DNA of 64,000 bases from Eriocheir sinensis. Taxonomy: Eukaryota; Arthropoda; Malacostraca; Decapoda; Varunidae. The notes under the pieces are model-generated. The model had not been told where the DNA came from and searched no databases. It was given only the letters and a program-made list of their open reading frames with translations. Made by a program: the position numbers and the translations under genes. How positions within the stretch are numbered: position 1 is the first letter of the stretch; every line of letters starts with the position of its first letter. The DNA lies in contig NW_026111621.1 of assembly GCF_024679095.1 (NCBI RefSeq), positions 707,004-771,003 on the forward strand. The letters run 5' to 3'. Below are positions 1-14,494 of this stretch, in pieces.

Positions 1-3000
1 GAAGAAAGCACCTTGATATTGAGGAGCAGATGAAAGCACCTTGATATTGAAGAGCAGAAGAAAGCACCTCGATATTGAGGAGCAGATGAAAGCACATCGA
101 TATTGAGGAGCAGATGAAAGAACCTTGATATTGAGGAGCAGAAGAAAGCACCTCGATATTGAAGAGCAGATGAAAGCTCCTCGATAATGAGGAGTAGATG
201 AAAGCACCTCGATATTGAAGAGCAGATGAAAGCACATCCATATTGAGGAGCAGATGAAAGCACCTTGATATTGAGGAGCAGATAAAAGCACGTCGATATT
301 GAGGAGCAGATGAAAGCACATCGATATTGATGAGCAGGTGAAAGCATCTCGATATTGAGGAGCAGATGAAAGCACCTCGATATTGAGGAGCAGATGAAAA
401 CACCTCGATATTGAGAAGCAGGTGAAAGCACATCGATATTGAGAAGCAAATGAAAGCACCTTGATATTGAGGAGCAGATGAAAGCACCTTGATATTGAGG
501 AGCAGATGAAAGCACCTCGATATTGAGGAGCAGATGAAAGCACCTTGATATTGAGGAGCAGATGAAAGCACCTCGATATTGATGAGCAGATGAAAGCACC
601 TCGATATTGAGGAGCAGATGAAAGCACCTCGATATTGAGGAGCAGATGAAAGCATCTCGATATTGAGGAGCAGATGAAAGCACCTCGATATTGAGGAGCA
701 GATGAAAGCACCTCGATATTGAGGAGCAGATGAAAGCAGCTTGATATTGATGAGCAGATGAAAGCACCTCGATATTGAGTAGCAGATGAAAGCACCTTGA
801 TATTGAGGAGCAGATGAAAGCACATCGATATTGAGGAGCATATGAAAGCACATCGATATTGAGGAGCAGATGAAAGCACCTCGATATTGAGGAGCAGATG
901 AAAGAACCTCGATATTGAGGAGCAGATGAAAGCACCTCGATATTGAGGAGCAGATGAAAGCACCTCGATATTGAGGAGCAGATGAAAGCACCTCGATATT
1001 GAGGAGCAGATGAAAGCACATCGATATTGAGGAGCAGATGAAAGAACCTTGATATTGAGGAGCAGATGAAAGCACCTTGATATTGAGGAGCAGATGAAAG
1101 CACATCGATATTGAGGAGCAGATGAAAGAACCTTGATATTGAGGAGCAGATGAAAGAACCTTGATATTGAGGAGCAGATGAAAGCACATCGATATTGAGG
1201 AGCAGATGAAAGAACCTTGATATTGAGGAGCAGATGAAAGCACCTCGATATTGAGGAGCAGATGAAAGAACCTTGATATTGAGGAGCAGATGAAAGAACC
1301 TTGATATTGAGGAGCAGATGAAAGAACCTTGATATTGAGGAGCAGATGAAAGCACCTTGATATGGAGGAGCAGATGAAAGCACCATGAAATAGAGGAGCA
1401 GATGAAAGCACCTTGATATGGAGGAGCAGATGAAAGAACCTTGATATTGAGGAGCAGATGAAAGCACTTCGATATTGAGGAGCAGATGAAAGCACATTGA
1501 TATTGAGGAGCAGATGAAAGCACCTCGATATTGAGGAGCAGATGAAAGCACCTCGATATTGAGGAGCAGATGAAAGCACCTCGATAGTGAGGAGCAGAGG
1601 AAAGCACCTGATATTGAGGAGCAGATGAAAGCACTCGATATTGAGGAGCAGATGAAAGCACTCGATATTGAGGAGCAGATGAAAGCACCTTGACATTGAG
1701 GAGCCGATGAAAGCACCTTGATATTGAGGAGCAGATGAAAGCACCTCGATATTGAGGAGCAGATGAAAGCACCTCGATATTGAGGAGCAGATGAAAGCAC
1801 CACGATATTGAGGAGCCGATGAAAGCACCTAGATATTGAGGAGCAGGTGAAAGCACATCGATATTGAGGAGCAGATGAAAGCACCTCGATATTGAGGAGC
1901 AGATGAAAGCACTTCGATATTGAGGAGCAGATGAAAGCACATCGATATTGAGGAGCAGATGAAAGCACCTCGATATTGAGGAGCAGATGAAAGCACCTCG
2001 ATATTGAGGAGCAGATGAAAGCAAATTGATATTGAGGAGCAGATGAAAGCACATCGATATTGAGGAGCAGATGAAATCACCTCGATATTGAGGAGCAGAT
2101 GAAAGCACCTCGATATTGAGGAGCAGATGAAAGCACCTCGATATTGAGGAGCAGATGAAAGCACCTCGATATTGAGGAGCAGATGAAAGCACTTCGATAT
2201 TGAGGAGCAGATGAAAGCACCTCGATATTGAGGAGCAGATGAAAGCACCTTGATATTGAGGAGCAGATGAAAGAACCTTGATATTGAGGAGCAGATGAAA
2301 GCACCTCGATATTGAGGAGCAGATGAAAGCACCTTGATATTGAGGAGCAGATGAAAGAACCTCGATATTGAGGAGCAGATGAAAGCACCTGGATATTGAG
2401 GAGCAGATGAAAGCACCTCGATATTGAGGAGCAGATGAAAGAACCTTGATATTGAGGAGCAGATGAAAGCACCTCGATATTGAGGAGCAGATGAAAGCAC
2501 CTCGATATTGAGGAGCAGATGAAAGCACCTCGATATTGAGGAGCAGATGAAAGCACCTCGATATTGAGGAGCAGATGAAAGCACCTCGATATTGAGGAGC
2601 AGATGAAAGAACCTTGATATTGAGGAGCAGATGAAAGCACCTCGATATTGAGGAGCAGATGAAAGCACTTCGATATTGAGGAGCATGTGAAAGCACCTTG
2701 ATATTGAGGAGCAGATGAAAGCACTTCGATATTGAGGAGCAGATGAAAGCACTTCGATATTGAGGAGCAGATGAAAGCACCTCGATATTGAGGAGCAGAT
2801 GAAAGCACTTCGATATTGAGGAGCAGATGAAAGCACCTCGATATTGAGGAGCAGATGACAGCACCTTGATATTGAGGAGCAAATGAAAGCACCTTGATAT
2901 TGAGGAGCAGATGAAAGCACCTTGATATTGAGGAGCAGATGAAAGCACCTCGATATTGAAGAGCAGATAAAAGCACATCGATATTGGGGAGCGGGCGAAA

Positions 3001-5443
3001 TCACCTTGATATTGAGTAGCAGATGAAAGCAAATTGATATTGAGGAGCAGATGAAAGAACCTTGATATTGAGGAGCAGATGAAAGCACCTTGATATAGAG
3101 GAGCAGATGAAAGCACTTCGATATTGAAGAGCATATGAAAGCACCTTGATATTGAGGAGCAGATGAAAGCACCTCGATATTGAGGAGCACATGAAAGCAC
3201 CTTGATATTGAGGAGCAGATGAAAGCACCTCGATATTGATGAGCAGATGAAAGCACTTGATATTGAGGAGCAGATGAAAGCACCTCGATATTGAGGAGCA
3301 GATGAAAGCACTTGATATTGAGGAGCAGATGAAAGCACCTCGATATTGAGGAGCAGATGAAAGCACCTCGATATTGAGGAGCAGATGAAAGTACCTCGAT
3401 ACTGAGGAGCAGATGAAAGCACTCGATATTGAGGAGCAGATGAAAGCACCTTGATATTGAGGAGCAGATGAAAGCACTCGATATTGAGGAGCAGATGAAA
3501 GCACATTGATATTGAGGAGCAGATGAAAGCACCTCGATATTGGGGAGCAGATGAAAGCACTGATATTGAGCAGCAGATGAAAGCACCTCGATATTGAGGA
3601 GCAGATGAAAGCACCTTGATATTGAGGAGCAGATGAAAGCACCTCGATATTGAGGAGCAGTTGAAAGCACATGGATATTGAGGAGCAGATGAAAGCACCT
3701 CGATATTGAGGAGCAAATGAAAGCACCTTGATATTGAGGAGCAGATGAAAGCACTTGATATTGAGGAGCAGATGAAAGCACCTCGATATTGAGGAGCAGA
3801 TGAAAGCACTTGATATTGAGGAGCAGATGAAAGCACCTTGATATTGAGGAGCAGATGAAAGCACTTGATATTGAGGAGCAGATGAAAGCACCTCGATATT
3901 GAGGAGCAGATGAAAGCACTTGATATTGAGGAGCAGATGAAAGCACTTGATATTGAGGAGCAGATGAAAGAACTTGATATTGAGGAGCAGATGAAAGCAC
4001 TCGATATTGAGGAGCAGATGAAAGAACTTGATATTGAGGAGCAGATGAAAGCACCTCGATATTGAGGAGCAGATGAAAGAACCTTGATATTGAGGAGCAG
4101 ATCAAAGAACCTCGATATTGAGGAGCAGATGAAAGCACTTTGATATTGAGAAGCAGATGAAAGCACCTATATATTCAGTAGCAAATGAAAGCACCTCGAT
4201 ATTGATTAGCAAATGAAAGCACTCGATATTGAGGAGCAGATGAAAGAACTTCGATATTGAGGAGCAGATGAAAGCACCTGATATAGAGGAGCATCTGAAA
4301 TCACCTTGATCTTGAGGACCATTTGAAATCACCTACGTATTGAGTAGCAGATTAAGGCACATCGATATTGAGGAGCAGATGAATGCACATCGATATTGAG
4401 GAGCAGAGGAAAGCACATCGATATTGAAGAGCAGATGAAAGCACCTGATATTGAGGAAGAGAATAAAGCACTTGATATTGATTAGCAGATGAAAGGACCT
4501 CGATATTGAGGAGCAGATGAAAGCACATCGATATTGAGGAGCAGATGATAGCACCTCGATATTGAGGAGCAGATGAAAACACTTCGATATTGAGGAGCAA
4601 GTGATAGCATATCGATATTGGGGAGCAGGTGAAAGCACCTCGATATTGAGGAGCAGGTGAAAGCACCTCGACATTGAGGAGCAGATGAGAGCACCTCGAT
4701 ATTAAGGAACAGGTGAAAGCACCTCGATATTGAGGAGCAGATGAAAGCACCTCGATAGTGAGGAACAGATAATAGCACCTCGATATTGGGGAGCAGATGA
4801 AAGTATCTTGATATTGAGAAGCAGATGAAAGCACATCGATATTGAGGAGCAGATGAAAGCATCTTGATATTGAGGAGCAAATGAAAGCACATCGATATTA
4901 AGGAGCAGATGAAAGCATCTTGATATTGAGGAGCAGATGAAAGCACTTCGATATTGAGGAGCAAATGAAAGCACCTTGATATAGCGAAGGAGATGAAAGC
5001 ACCTCGATATTGATGAGCAGATGAAAGCACCTTGGTATTGAGGAGCAGATGAATGCACCTCGATATTAAGGAGCATATGAAAGCACCTCGATATTGAGGA
5101 ATATATGAAAGCACCTCGATATTGAGGAGCAGATGAAAGCACCTTCATATTGACGAGCACATTATAGCACCTCGATATGAAGGAGCAGATGAAAGCACCT
5201 CGATATTGAGGAGCAGATGAAAGTACCTTGATATTGAGGAGCAGATGATAGCACCTTGATATTGAGGAGCAGATGAAAGCTCTTTGATATTGAGGAGCAG
5301 ATGACAGCACCTCGATATTGAGGAGCAGATGATAGCACCTCGATATGGAGGAGCAGATGATAGCACCTTGATATTGAGGAGCAGATGATAGCACCTCGAT
5401 ATTGATGAGCAGATGAAAGCACCTTGATAATGATGAGCAGATG
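1..5443. repeat. 28-bp palindromic satellite array, main block
   Basis: About 190 head-to-tail copies of a 28-bp unit run from the window edge, so the array continues outside. The core GCACCTCGATATTGAGGAGC is an imperfect palindrome centred on ATAT: nine of ten base pairs form if the G:T wobble is counted, and one A:A mismatch remains. Most variation falls just before the centre (CCTCG, CCTTG, CATCG, CTTCG). Variants cluster locally: AGAACCTTG units around 1,030-1,440, and 27-bp units lacking one C at 3,240-4,040. Copies decay towards 4,140-5,440, as expected at an array edge. Because 28 is not a multiple of 3, three units make one 28-residue peptide period, which explains the long minus-strand open frames. 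I see no sign that they are coding. Confidence 0.97.
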
Positions 5444-5625
5444 AATATCGAAGTACTTTCATCTGATCCGCAATATCAAGGTGCTTTCATCTGCTCCTCA
5501 ATATCGATGTACTTTCACCTGCTCCTTAATATCGAGGTGTTTTCATCTGCAACTCAATAACAAGGTGCTTCCATCTGCTCCTCAATATCGAGGTGCTTTC
5601 ATATCTTCCTCAATACCACAGAGCC
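5444..5625. repeat. 28-bp satellite, inverted edge block
   Basis: About six degenerate copies of the same unit lie in the opposite orientation (reading CTTTCATCTGCTCCTCAATA). The switch occurs within GATGAATATCGAAGTACTTTC, forming a head-to-head junction. The last recognisable copy ends near 5,625, just before a 40-bp spacer and the GGT array. Confidence 0.9.
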
Positions 5626-5666
5626 ATGGACCTGAAGGTCTCGTCCTCTCATACAAATACATAATA

Positions 5667-8600
5667 GATGAGGGGTGGTGTGGTGGTTGTGGAGGTGGTG
5701 GTGGTAGCGATAAGGGGTTGGGTGGTGGTGGTGGTGGTGGTATTAGAGGTGGTGGTGGTAGCGATGAGGGGTGGGGCGGTGGTGGTGGTAGCGATGAGGG
5801 GTGGGGTGGTGGTGGTGGAGGTTGTGGTGGTAGCGATGTGGGGTGGGGTGGTGATGGTAGTAGAGGTGGTGGTAGCGATGAGGTGGTGGTGGTGGTGGTG
5901 GTGGTAGTATTGGTTGTGGTGGTCGGGATGTGGGGTGGGGTGGTGGTAGTGGAGGTGGTGGTAGAGGTGGTGGTAGAAGGATGAGGGGTGGGGTGGTGGT
6001 GGTGGTGGTAGAGAGGTGGTGTTAGCGTTGAGGGGTGGTGGTGGTGATGGTGGAGGTGGTGGTGGTAGCGATGAGGGGTGGGGTGGTGGTGGTGGTGGTC
6101 GTGGTGGTGGTGGTAGGAGGTGGGTGGTGGTAGGGATGAGGGTGGTGGGTGGTGGTGGAGGTGGTGGTAGCGATGAGGGTGGGTGGTGGTGGTAGTAGAG
6201 TTGGTGGTGGTAGCGATGAGGGGTGGGGTGGTGGTGGTGGAGGTGGTGGTGGTGGATGAGGGGTGGGGTGGTGGTGGGGGTGGTGGTAGAGGTGGTGGTG
6301 GTAGCGATGCGGGGTGGGGTGGTGGTGGTGGAGGTGGTGGTGGTAGCGATGAGGGGTGGGTGGTGGTGGTGGTGGGGTAGGTGGTGGTGGTGGTGGTAGC
6401 GATGAGGGGTGGGGTGGTGGTGGTGGAGGTGGTGGTGGTGGTGGTAGAGATGAGGGGTGGGGTGGTGGTGGTGGAGGTGGTGGTGGTAGAGAAGAGGGGT
6501 GGCGTGGTGGTGGTGTTGGTGGTGGTGGTGCTAGCGAGGTGGTGGTGGGGTGGTGGGTGGGTGGTGGTGGTAGTAGAGGTGGTGTGGTGGTGATGAGGGG
6601 GTGGGGGTGGTGGTGGTGTTGAGTGGTGGTGTTAGCGATGAGGGTATGGTGGTGGTGGTGGTGGTGGTGGTGGTAGCGATGAGGGGTGGGGTGGTGGTGG
6701 TGGTAGTAGAGGTGGTGGTGGTAGCGATGAGGGGTGGTGTTGTGGTGGTGGTGGTGGTGTGGTGGGTGGTGGTGGTGGATGATGTGGTGGTGGTGGTAGT
6801 AGAGGTGGTGGTAGCGATGAGGTGGGGGGTGGTGGTGGTGAGGTGGTGGTGGTGGTGGGGGTGGATGGGCTCGTGGTGGTGGTGGTTGTGGTGGGGTGGA
6901 GGTGGTGGTGGTGGTGGTGGAGGTGATAGGAGGTAGTGGATGGTGGTGGTGGTGGTGGTGGTAGGTGGTGATGAGGGGTGGGGGGTTGTGGTGGTGTTGG
7001 TGGGGGTGGTGGTGGGTGGTGGTGGGTGGTGGTGGTGGTGGTATGATGAGGGGTGGGTGGTGGTGGTGGTAGGAGGTGGTGGTAGCGATGAGGTGGTGGT
7101 GGTGGTGGTGGAGGTGGTGGTGGTGGAAGGATGAGGGGTGGTGGAGGTGGAGTTGAGCGTGGTGGTGGTAGCGATGAGGGGTGGGGTGGTGGAGGTGGTG
7201 GTAAGGATGAGGGGTGGGTGGTGGTGGAGGTGGTGGTGGTGGATGAGGGGTGGGGTGGTGGTGGAGGTGGTGGTGGTAGCGATGAGGGGTGGGGTGGTGG
7301 TGGTGGAGGGGTGTGGGTGGTGGTGGTGGTGGTGGTGGAGGATGAGGTGGTGGTGGTGGGGGTGGTGGGTGGTGGTGTGGTGGTGGTGGTGGTGGTAGCG
7401 ATGAGGGGTGGGTGGTGGTGGTGGAGGTGGTGGTGGTGGATGAGGGATGTGGGGTGGTGGTGGTGGTGGTGGTAGATGAGGTGGTGGTGGTGGTGATGAG
7501 GGGTGGGGTGGTGGTGGTGGTGGTGGTGGGTGGTGGGGTGGTGGTGGTGGTGGTGGAGGTGGTGGTGGTAGCGATGAGGGGTGGGGTGGTGGTGGTGGAG
7601 GTGGTGGTGGTAGCGATGAGGGGTGGGGTGGTGGTGGTGAAGGTGTTGGTGGTAGCGATGAGGGGTGGGGTGGTGATGGTGGTGGTAGTAGAGGTGGTGG
7701 TGGTAGCGATGAGGGGTGGGGTGGTGGTGGTAGCGATGAGGTGTGGTGGTGGTGGTGGGTGGTGGTGGTGGTAGCGATGAGGGGTGGGTGGTGGTGGTGG
7801 TGGTGGAGGTGGTGGTGGTAGCGATGAGGGTGGTGGTGGTGGTGGTGGTAGAGAGGTGGTGGTGGTAGCGATGAGGGGTGGGGTGGTGGTGGTGGAGGTG
7901 GTGGTGGTAGCGATGAGGGTGGGGTGGTGGTGGTGGTGGTGATAGCGATGAGGGGTGGGTGGTGGTGGTGGTGGTGAGAGGTGGGGTGGTGGTGGTGTGG
8001 TGGTGGTAGCGATGAGGGGTGGGTGGTGGTGGTGGTGGTAGCGATGAGGGGTGGGTGGTGGTGGTGGTGGAGGTGGTGGTGATGATGAGGGTGGGTGGTG
8101 GTGGTGGTGGAGGTGGGTGGTAGCGGATGAGGGGTGGTGGTGGTGGTGGTGGTAGTAGAGGTGGTGGTGGTAGCGATGAGGGGTGGGGTGGTGTTGGTGG
8201 TGGTAGTGGTGGTGGTAGTGATGAGTTGTGGGGTGGTGATGGTGGAGTAGGTGGTGGTAGCGATGAGGGGTGGGGTGGTGGTGGTGGTAGCGATGAGGGG
8301 TGGGGGTGGTGGTGGAGGTGGTGGTGGTAGCGATGAGGGGTGGAGGTGGTGGTGGTAGCGATGAGGGGTGGTGGTGGTGGTGGTGGTGGAGGTGGTGGTG
8401 GTAGGATGAGGGGTGGGGTGGTGGTGGTGGAGGTGGGGATGGTGGAGGTGGGGGTGGTGGTGGAGGTGGGGGTGGTAGCGATGAGGGGTGGGTTGGTGGT
8501 GGTGGTGGTGGTAGCGATGAGGGTGGGGTGGTGGTGGTGGTGGTGGTGGTGGTGGTGGTAGCGATGAGGGGTGGGGTGGTGGTGGTGGTCGTCGAGGTGG

Positions 8601-11600
8601 TGGTGGTAGCGCTGAGGGGTGGGGTGGTGGTGGTGGTGGAGGTGGTGGTGGTAGCGATGAGGGGTGGGGTAGTGGTGGTGGTGGTAGAGGTGGTGGAGGT
8701 AGCGATGAGGGTGTGGGTGGTGGTGGTGGAGGTGGTGGTGGTGGTGAAGGATGAGGGGTGGGGTGGGTGGTGGTGGTGGTTGTAGAGGTGGTGGTGGTAG
8801 CGATGAGGGGTGGGTGGTGGTGGTGAAGGTGGTGGTGGTAGGGATGAGGGGTGGGGTGGTGGTGGTGGAGGTGGTGGTGGTAGCGATGAGGGGTGGGGTA
8901 GTGGTGGTGGTGGTGGTAGAAGGATGAGGGGTGGGTGGTGGTGGTGGTGGTAGTAGAGGTGGTGGTAGCGATGAGGGGTGGGTGGTGGTGGTGGTGGTGG
9001 TGGTTGTAGGGATGATGGGTGTGGTGGTGGTGGTGGTAGTTGAGGTGGTGGTGGTAGCGATGAGGGGTGGGGTGGTGGTGGAGGAGGTGGTGGTGGTAGC
9101 GATGAGGGGTGGGGTGGTGGTGGTGGTGGTAGTAGTGGTGGTTGGGGTTGCGATGAGGGATGGGGTGGTGGTGGTGAAGGTGGTGGTGGTAGCGATTAGG
9201 GGTGGGGTGGTGGTGGTGGTGGTAGTAGAGGTAGTGGTGGTGGTAAAGATGAGGGGTGGGATGGTGGTGGTGGAGGTGGTGGTGGTAGCGATGAGGGGTG
9301 GGGGTGGTGGTGGTGGTGGTGGCAGCGATGAGGGGTGGTGGTGGTGGTGGAGGTGGTGGTGGTAGCGATGAGGGGTGGGGTGGTGGTGGTGGAGGTGGCG
9401 GTGGAAGCGATGAGGGGTGGAGTGGTGGTGGTGGTAGTAGAGGTGGTGGTGAAGGATAAGAGGTGGGTGGTGGTGGTGAAGGTGGTAGCGATGATGAGTG
9501 GGGTGGTGGTGGTGTAGGTGGTGGTGGTAGCGATGAGGGGTGGGGTGGTGATGGTGGTGGTAGAGGTGGTGGTGGAAGGATGAGGGGTGGGGTGGTGGTG
9601 GTGGTGGTGGTGGTGGTAGGGTTGAGGGGTGGGGTGGTGGTGGTGGTAGTGGTGGTGGTAGCGATGATGTGTGGGGTGGTGGTGGTGGAGGTGGTGGTGG
9701 TAGCGATGAGGGGTGGGTGGTGGTAGAGGGTGGGGGGGGTGGTGGTGGTGGTGGTAGCGATGAGGGGTGGGGTGGTGGTGGAGGTGGTGGTAGAAGGATG
9801 AGGGGTGGTGGTGGTGGTGGTGGTAGCGATGAGGGTGGTGGGTGGTGGTGGTGGTAGCGATGAGGGGTGGGGTGGTGGTGGTGGAGGTAGTAGAGGTGGT
9901 GGTGGTAGCGATGAGGGGTGGTGGTGGTGGGGGTGGTGGTTGCGATGAGGGGTGGGGTGGTGGTGTTGGTGGTGGTGGTAGCGATGAGGGGTGGGGTGGT
10001 GATGGTGGTGGTGGTGGTAGCGATGAGGTGGTGGTGGTGGTGGAGGTGGTGGTGGAAGGACGAGGGGTGGGGTGGTGGTGGAGGTGTGGTGGCGGTGATG
10101 AGGGTGGGGTGGGGGTGGTGAAGGTGGTGGTGGTAGCGATAAGGGGTGGGGTGGTGGTGGTGAAGGTGGTGGTGGTAGCGATGATGGGTGGGGTGGTGGT
10201 GGTGGTGGTAGCGAGGAGGGGGTGGGTGGTGGTGGTGGTGGTAGGAGGGGTGGGGTGGTGGTGGTGATAAGGGGTGGTGGTGGTAGCGATGATGGGTGGT
10301 GGTGGTGAAGGTGGTGGTGGTGATAAGGGGTGGGGTGGTGGTGGTAGCGATGATGGGTGGGTGGTGGTGGTGGTAGAAGGAGGAGGGGTGGGGTGGTGGT
10401 GGTGAAGGTGGTGGTGAAGGATGATGGGTGGTGGTGGTGGTGGTAGCGAGGAGGGGTGGGGTGGTGGTGGTGGTAGCGATAAGGGGTGGGGTGGTGGTGG
10501 TGAAGGTGGTGGTGGCGATGATGGGTGGGGGTGGTGGTGGTGGAAAGGAGGAGGGGTGGGTGGTGGTGGTGGTAGCGATGAGGGGTGGGGTGGTGGTGGT
10601 GGTAGCGATGAGGGGTGGGGTGGTGGTGGTGGTAGCGATGAGGGGTGGGGTGGTGGTGGTGGTAGCGATGAGGGGTGGGGTGGTGGTGAAGGTGGTGGTG
10701 GTAGCGATGATGGGTAGGGTGGTGGTGGTGGTAGCGATGAGGGGTGGGGTGGTGGTGGTGGTACCGATAAGGGGTGGGGTGGTGGTGGTGAAGGTGGTGG
10801 TGGTAGCGATAAGGGGTGGGGTGGTGGTGGTGAAGGTGGTGGTGGTAGGGATAAGGGGTGGGGTGGTGGTGGTGGTAGCGATGAGGGGTGGGGTGGTGGT
10901 GGTGGAGGTGGTGGTGGTAGCGATAAGGGGTGGGGTTCTGGTGGTGGAGGTGGTGGCGGTAGCGATAAGGGGTGGGGTGGTGGTGGTAGCGATGAGGGGT
11001 GGGGTTCTGGTGGTGGAGGTGGTGGTAGCGATAAGGGGTGGTGGTGGTAGCGATGAGGGGTGGGGTGGTGGTGGAGGTGGTGGTGGTAGCGATAAGGGGT
11101 GGGGTTCTGGTGGTGGAGGTGGTGGCGGTAGCGATAAGGGGTGGGGTGGTGGTGGTAGCGATGAGGGGTGGGGTTCTGGTGGTGGAGGTGGTGGCGGTAG
11201 CGATAAGGGGTGGGGTGGTGGTGGTGGTAGCGATGAGGGGTGGGGTGGTGGTGGCGGTGGTGGCGGTAGCGATAAGGGGTGGGTGGTGGTGGTAGCGATG
11301 ATGGGTGGGGTGGTGGCGGTAGCGATAAGGGTGGGGTGGTGGTGGTGGTAGCGATGATGGGTGGGGTGGTGGTGGTGAAGGTGGTGGTGGTAGCGATACG
11401 GGGTGGGGTGGTGGTGGTGGAGGTGGTGGTGGTAGCGTTGATGGGTGGGGTTCTGGTGGTGGAAGTGGTGGCGGTAGCGAGAAGGGGTGGGTGGTGGTGG
11501 AGGTGGTGGCGGTAGCGATAAGGGGTGGGGTGGTGGTGGAGGTGGTGGTGAAGCGATGATGGGTGGGGTGGTGGTGAAGGTGGTGGCGGTAGCGATAAGG

Positions 11601-12396
11601 GGGGTGGTGGTGGTGGTGGTTGTGGTTGAGATGGTGGTGGTAGCGATGATGGGTGGGGTGGTGGTGGGTGTGGTGGTGAAGGTGGTGGTGGTAGCGATAA
11701 GGGGTGTGGTGGTGGTGGAGGTGGTGGTGGTAGCGATGATGGGTGGGGAGGTGGTGGTGGAGGTGGTGGTGGTAGCGATGAGGGGTGGGGTGGTGGTGGT
11801 GAAGGTGGTCGAGGTAGCGATGATGGGTGGGGTGGTGGTGGTGGTGGTGGTAGCGATGATGGGTGGGGTGGTGGTGGTGGTGGTGGTGGTGAAGGTGGTG
11901 GTAGCGATGAGGGGTGGGGAGGTGGTGTTGAAGGTGGTGGCGGTAGCGATAAGAGGTGGGGTGGTGGTGGTGAAGGTGGTGGTGGTAGCGATAAGGGGTG
12001 GGGTGGTGGTGGTGGGGGTGGTGGGGGTGGTGGTAGCGATGATGGGTGGGTGGTGGGGGTGGTGGTGGTGGTGAAGGTGGTGGTGGTAGCGATGAGGGGT
12101 GGGGTGGTGGTGGAGGTGGTGGTGGTAGCGATGATGGGTGGGGAGGTGGTGGTGGAGGTGGTGGTGGTAGCGATGATGGGTGGGGTGGTGGTGGTGAAGG
12201 TGGTGGTGGTAGCGATGATGGGTGGGGTGGTGGTGGTGGTGGTGGTGGTAGCGATAAGGGGTGGGGTGGTGGTGGTGGTGGTGGTGGAGGTGGTGGTGGT
12301 AGCGATAAGGGGTGGGGTTGTGGTGGTGAAGGTGGTGGCGGTAGCGATAAGAGGTGGGGTGGTGGTGGAGGTGGTGGTGGTAGCGATGATGGGTGG

Positions 12397-12427
<31 letters not shown>

Positions 12428-12500
12428 GTGGTGGCGGTAGCGATGAGTGGTGGGATGGTGGTGTTGTTGGTAGGAGAGGTGGTGGTGGTGGTAGTGATAG
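5667..12500. repeat. GGT-rich G-tract minisatellite, 6.8 kb
   Basis: Tandem units share the core GGTAGCGATGAGGGGTGGGG followed by a variable number of GGT triplets and often GGAGGT. Common unit lengths are 30 bp (exact copies at 10,571-10,690) and 42 bp, nearly all multiples of three. The C-poor plus strand carries G4-T-G4-T-GG runs able to form G-quadruplexes. From about 10,130 onward GATAAGGGG and GATGATGGG variants become common; before that GATGAGGGG dominates. The triplet phase keeps frames open on both strands (Val/Gly-rich forward, Thr/Pro/His-rich reverse), but the reading switches freely among the three homopolymer-like frames, which argues against coding. Confidence 0.96.
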
Positions 12501-14089
<1,589 letters not shown>

Positions 14090-14489
14090 GGAAAAATAAA
14101 TAGTTCAAAGTCTCCCGCCTCAAAAAAAAAAAAAATCAAAAAGGAATAAAAAAAAGCCCTCAGAGACTTGAATAGGTGATGGGGAGGAGCTTTTTAGTAA
14201 GCAGCTACTGTGCAAATGCTTCTCAATATATCACTGCATTGGTGTTTTTTATGACAAAGGAGGCAGGCCAGGCCAATCACAATGGAAATATAAATTGGAG
14301 GAACGGTGTTCATTCAAAATGAGTAGAGAAAATGCCCAAAAAATGTCCATAATGGTTAGAAGGGTGTCGAGATGCTTTCTCTCGAACAAATTTTAGTCAC
14401 AAGAACCAGGAAATATAGACGGAGAAAGGCTGTTCCTGAGTTTACCAGTGAAAGAGATAAAAGAGTGAAGATACTGTCAAATTCTTGCA
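14090..14489 (-). pseudogene. RT C-terminus plus 3' UTR relic, Jockey-like non-LTR element
   Basis: Read on the minus strand, about 14,350-14,489 encodes a decayed copy of the RT C-terminal end: a segment like QYLHSFISFTGKLRNSL, then SPSIFPGSCD, a stop, and NLFERKHLDTL. This parallels the intact version at 34.9-35.0 kb (LYSFIRYAGKLRNNL, then AYDLNSF). In-frame stops interrupt it, one just before QYLH and one after SCD. The downstream T-rich stretch with GGGCTTTTTTTTATTC resembles the 3' UTR of the 34-35 kb copy, so the relic may extend to about 14,090. It is a dead fragment lacking the RT core. Confidence 0.65.
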
Positions 14490-14494
14490 GAGGG

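Noticed and set aside
1829..4138. 769-codon minus-strand open frame and its overlapping companions
   Set aside because: It is a readout of the 28-bp satellite, with a 28-residue peptide period forced by three units. Frames switch with every indel, and no domain or start context is present.
1..5625. CRISPR-like direct repeats
   Set aside because: The repeats are contiguous with no unique spacers, and the setting is eukaryotic.
1..5625. Telomeric or centromeric identity of the satellite
   Set aside because: No TTAGG-type telomere repeat is seen, and nothing in the sequence alone shows centromere function.
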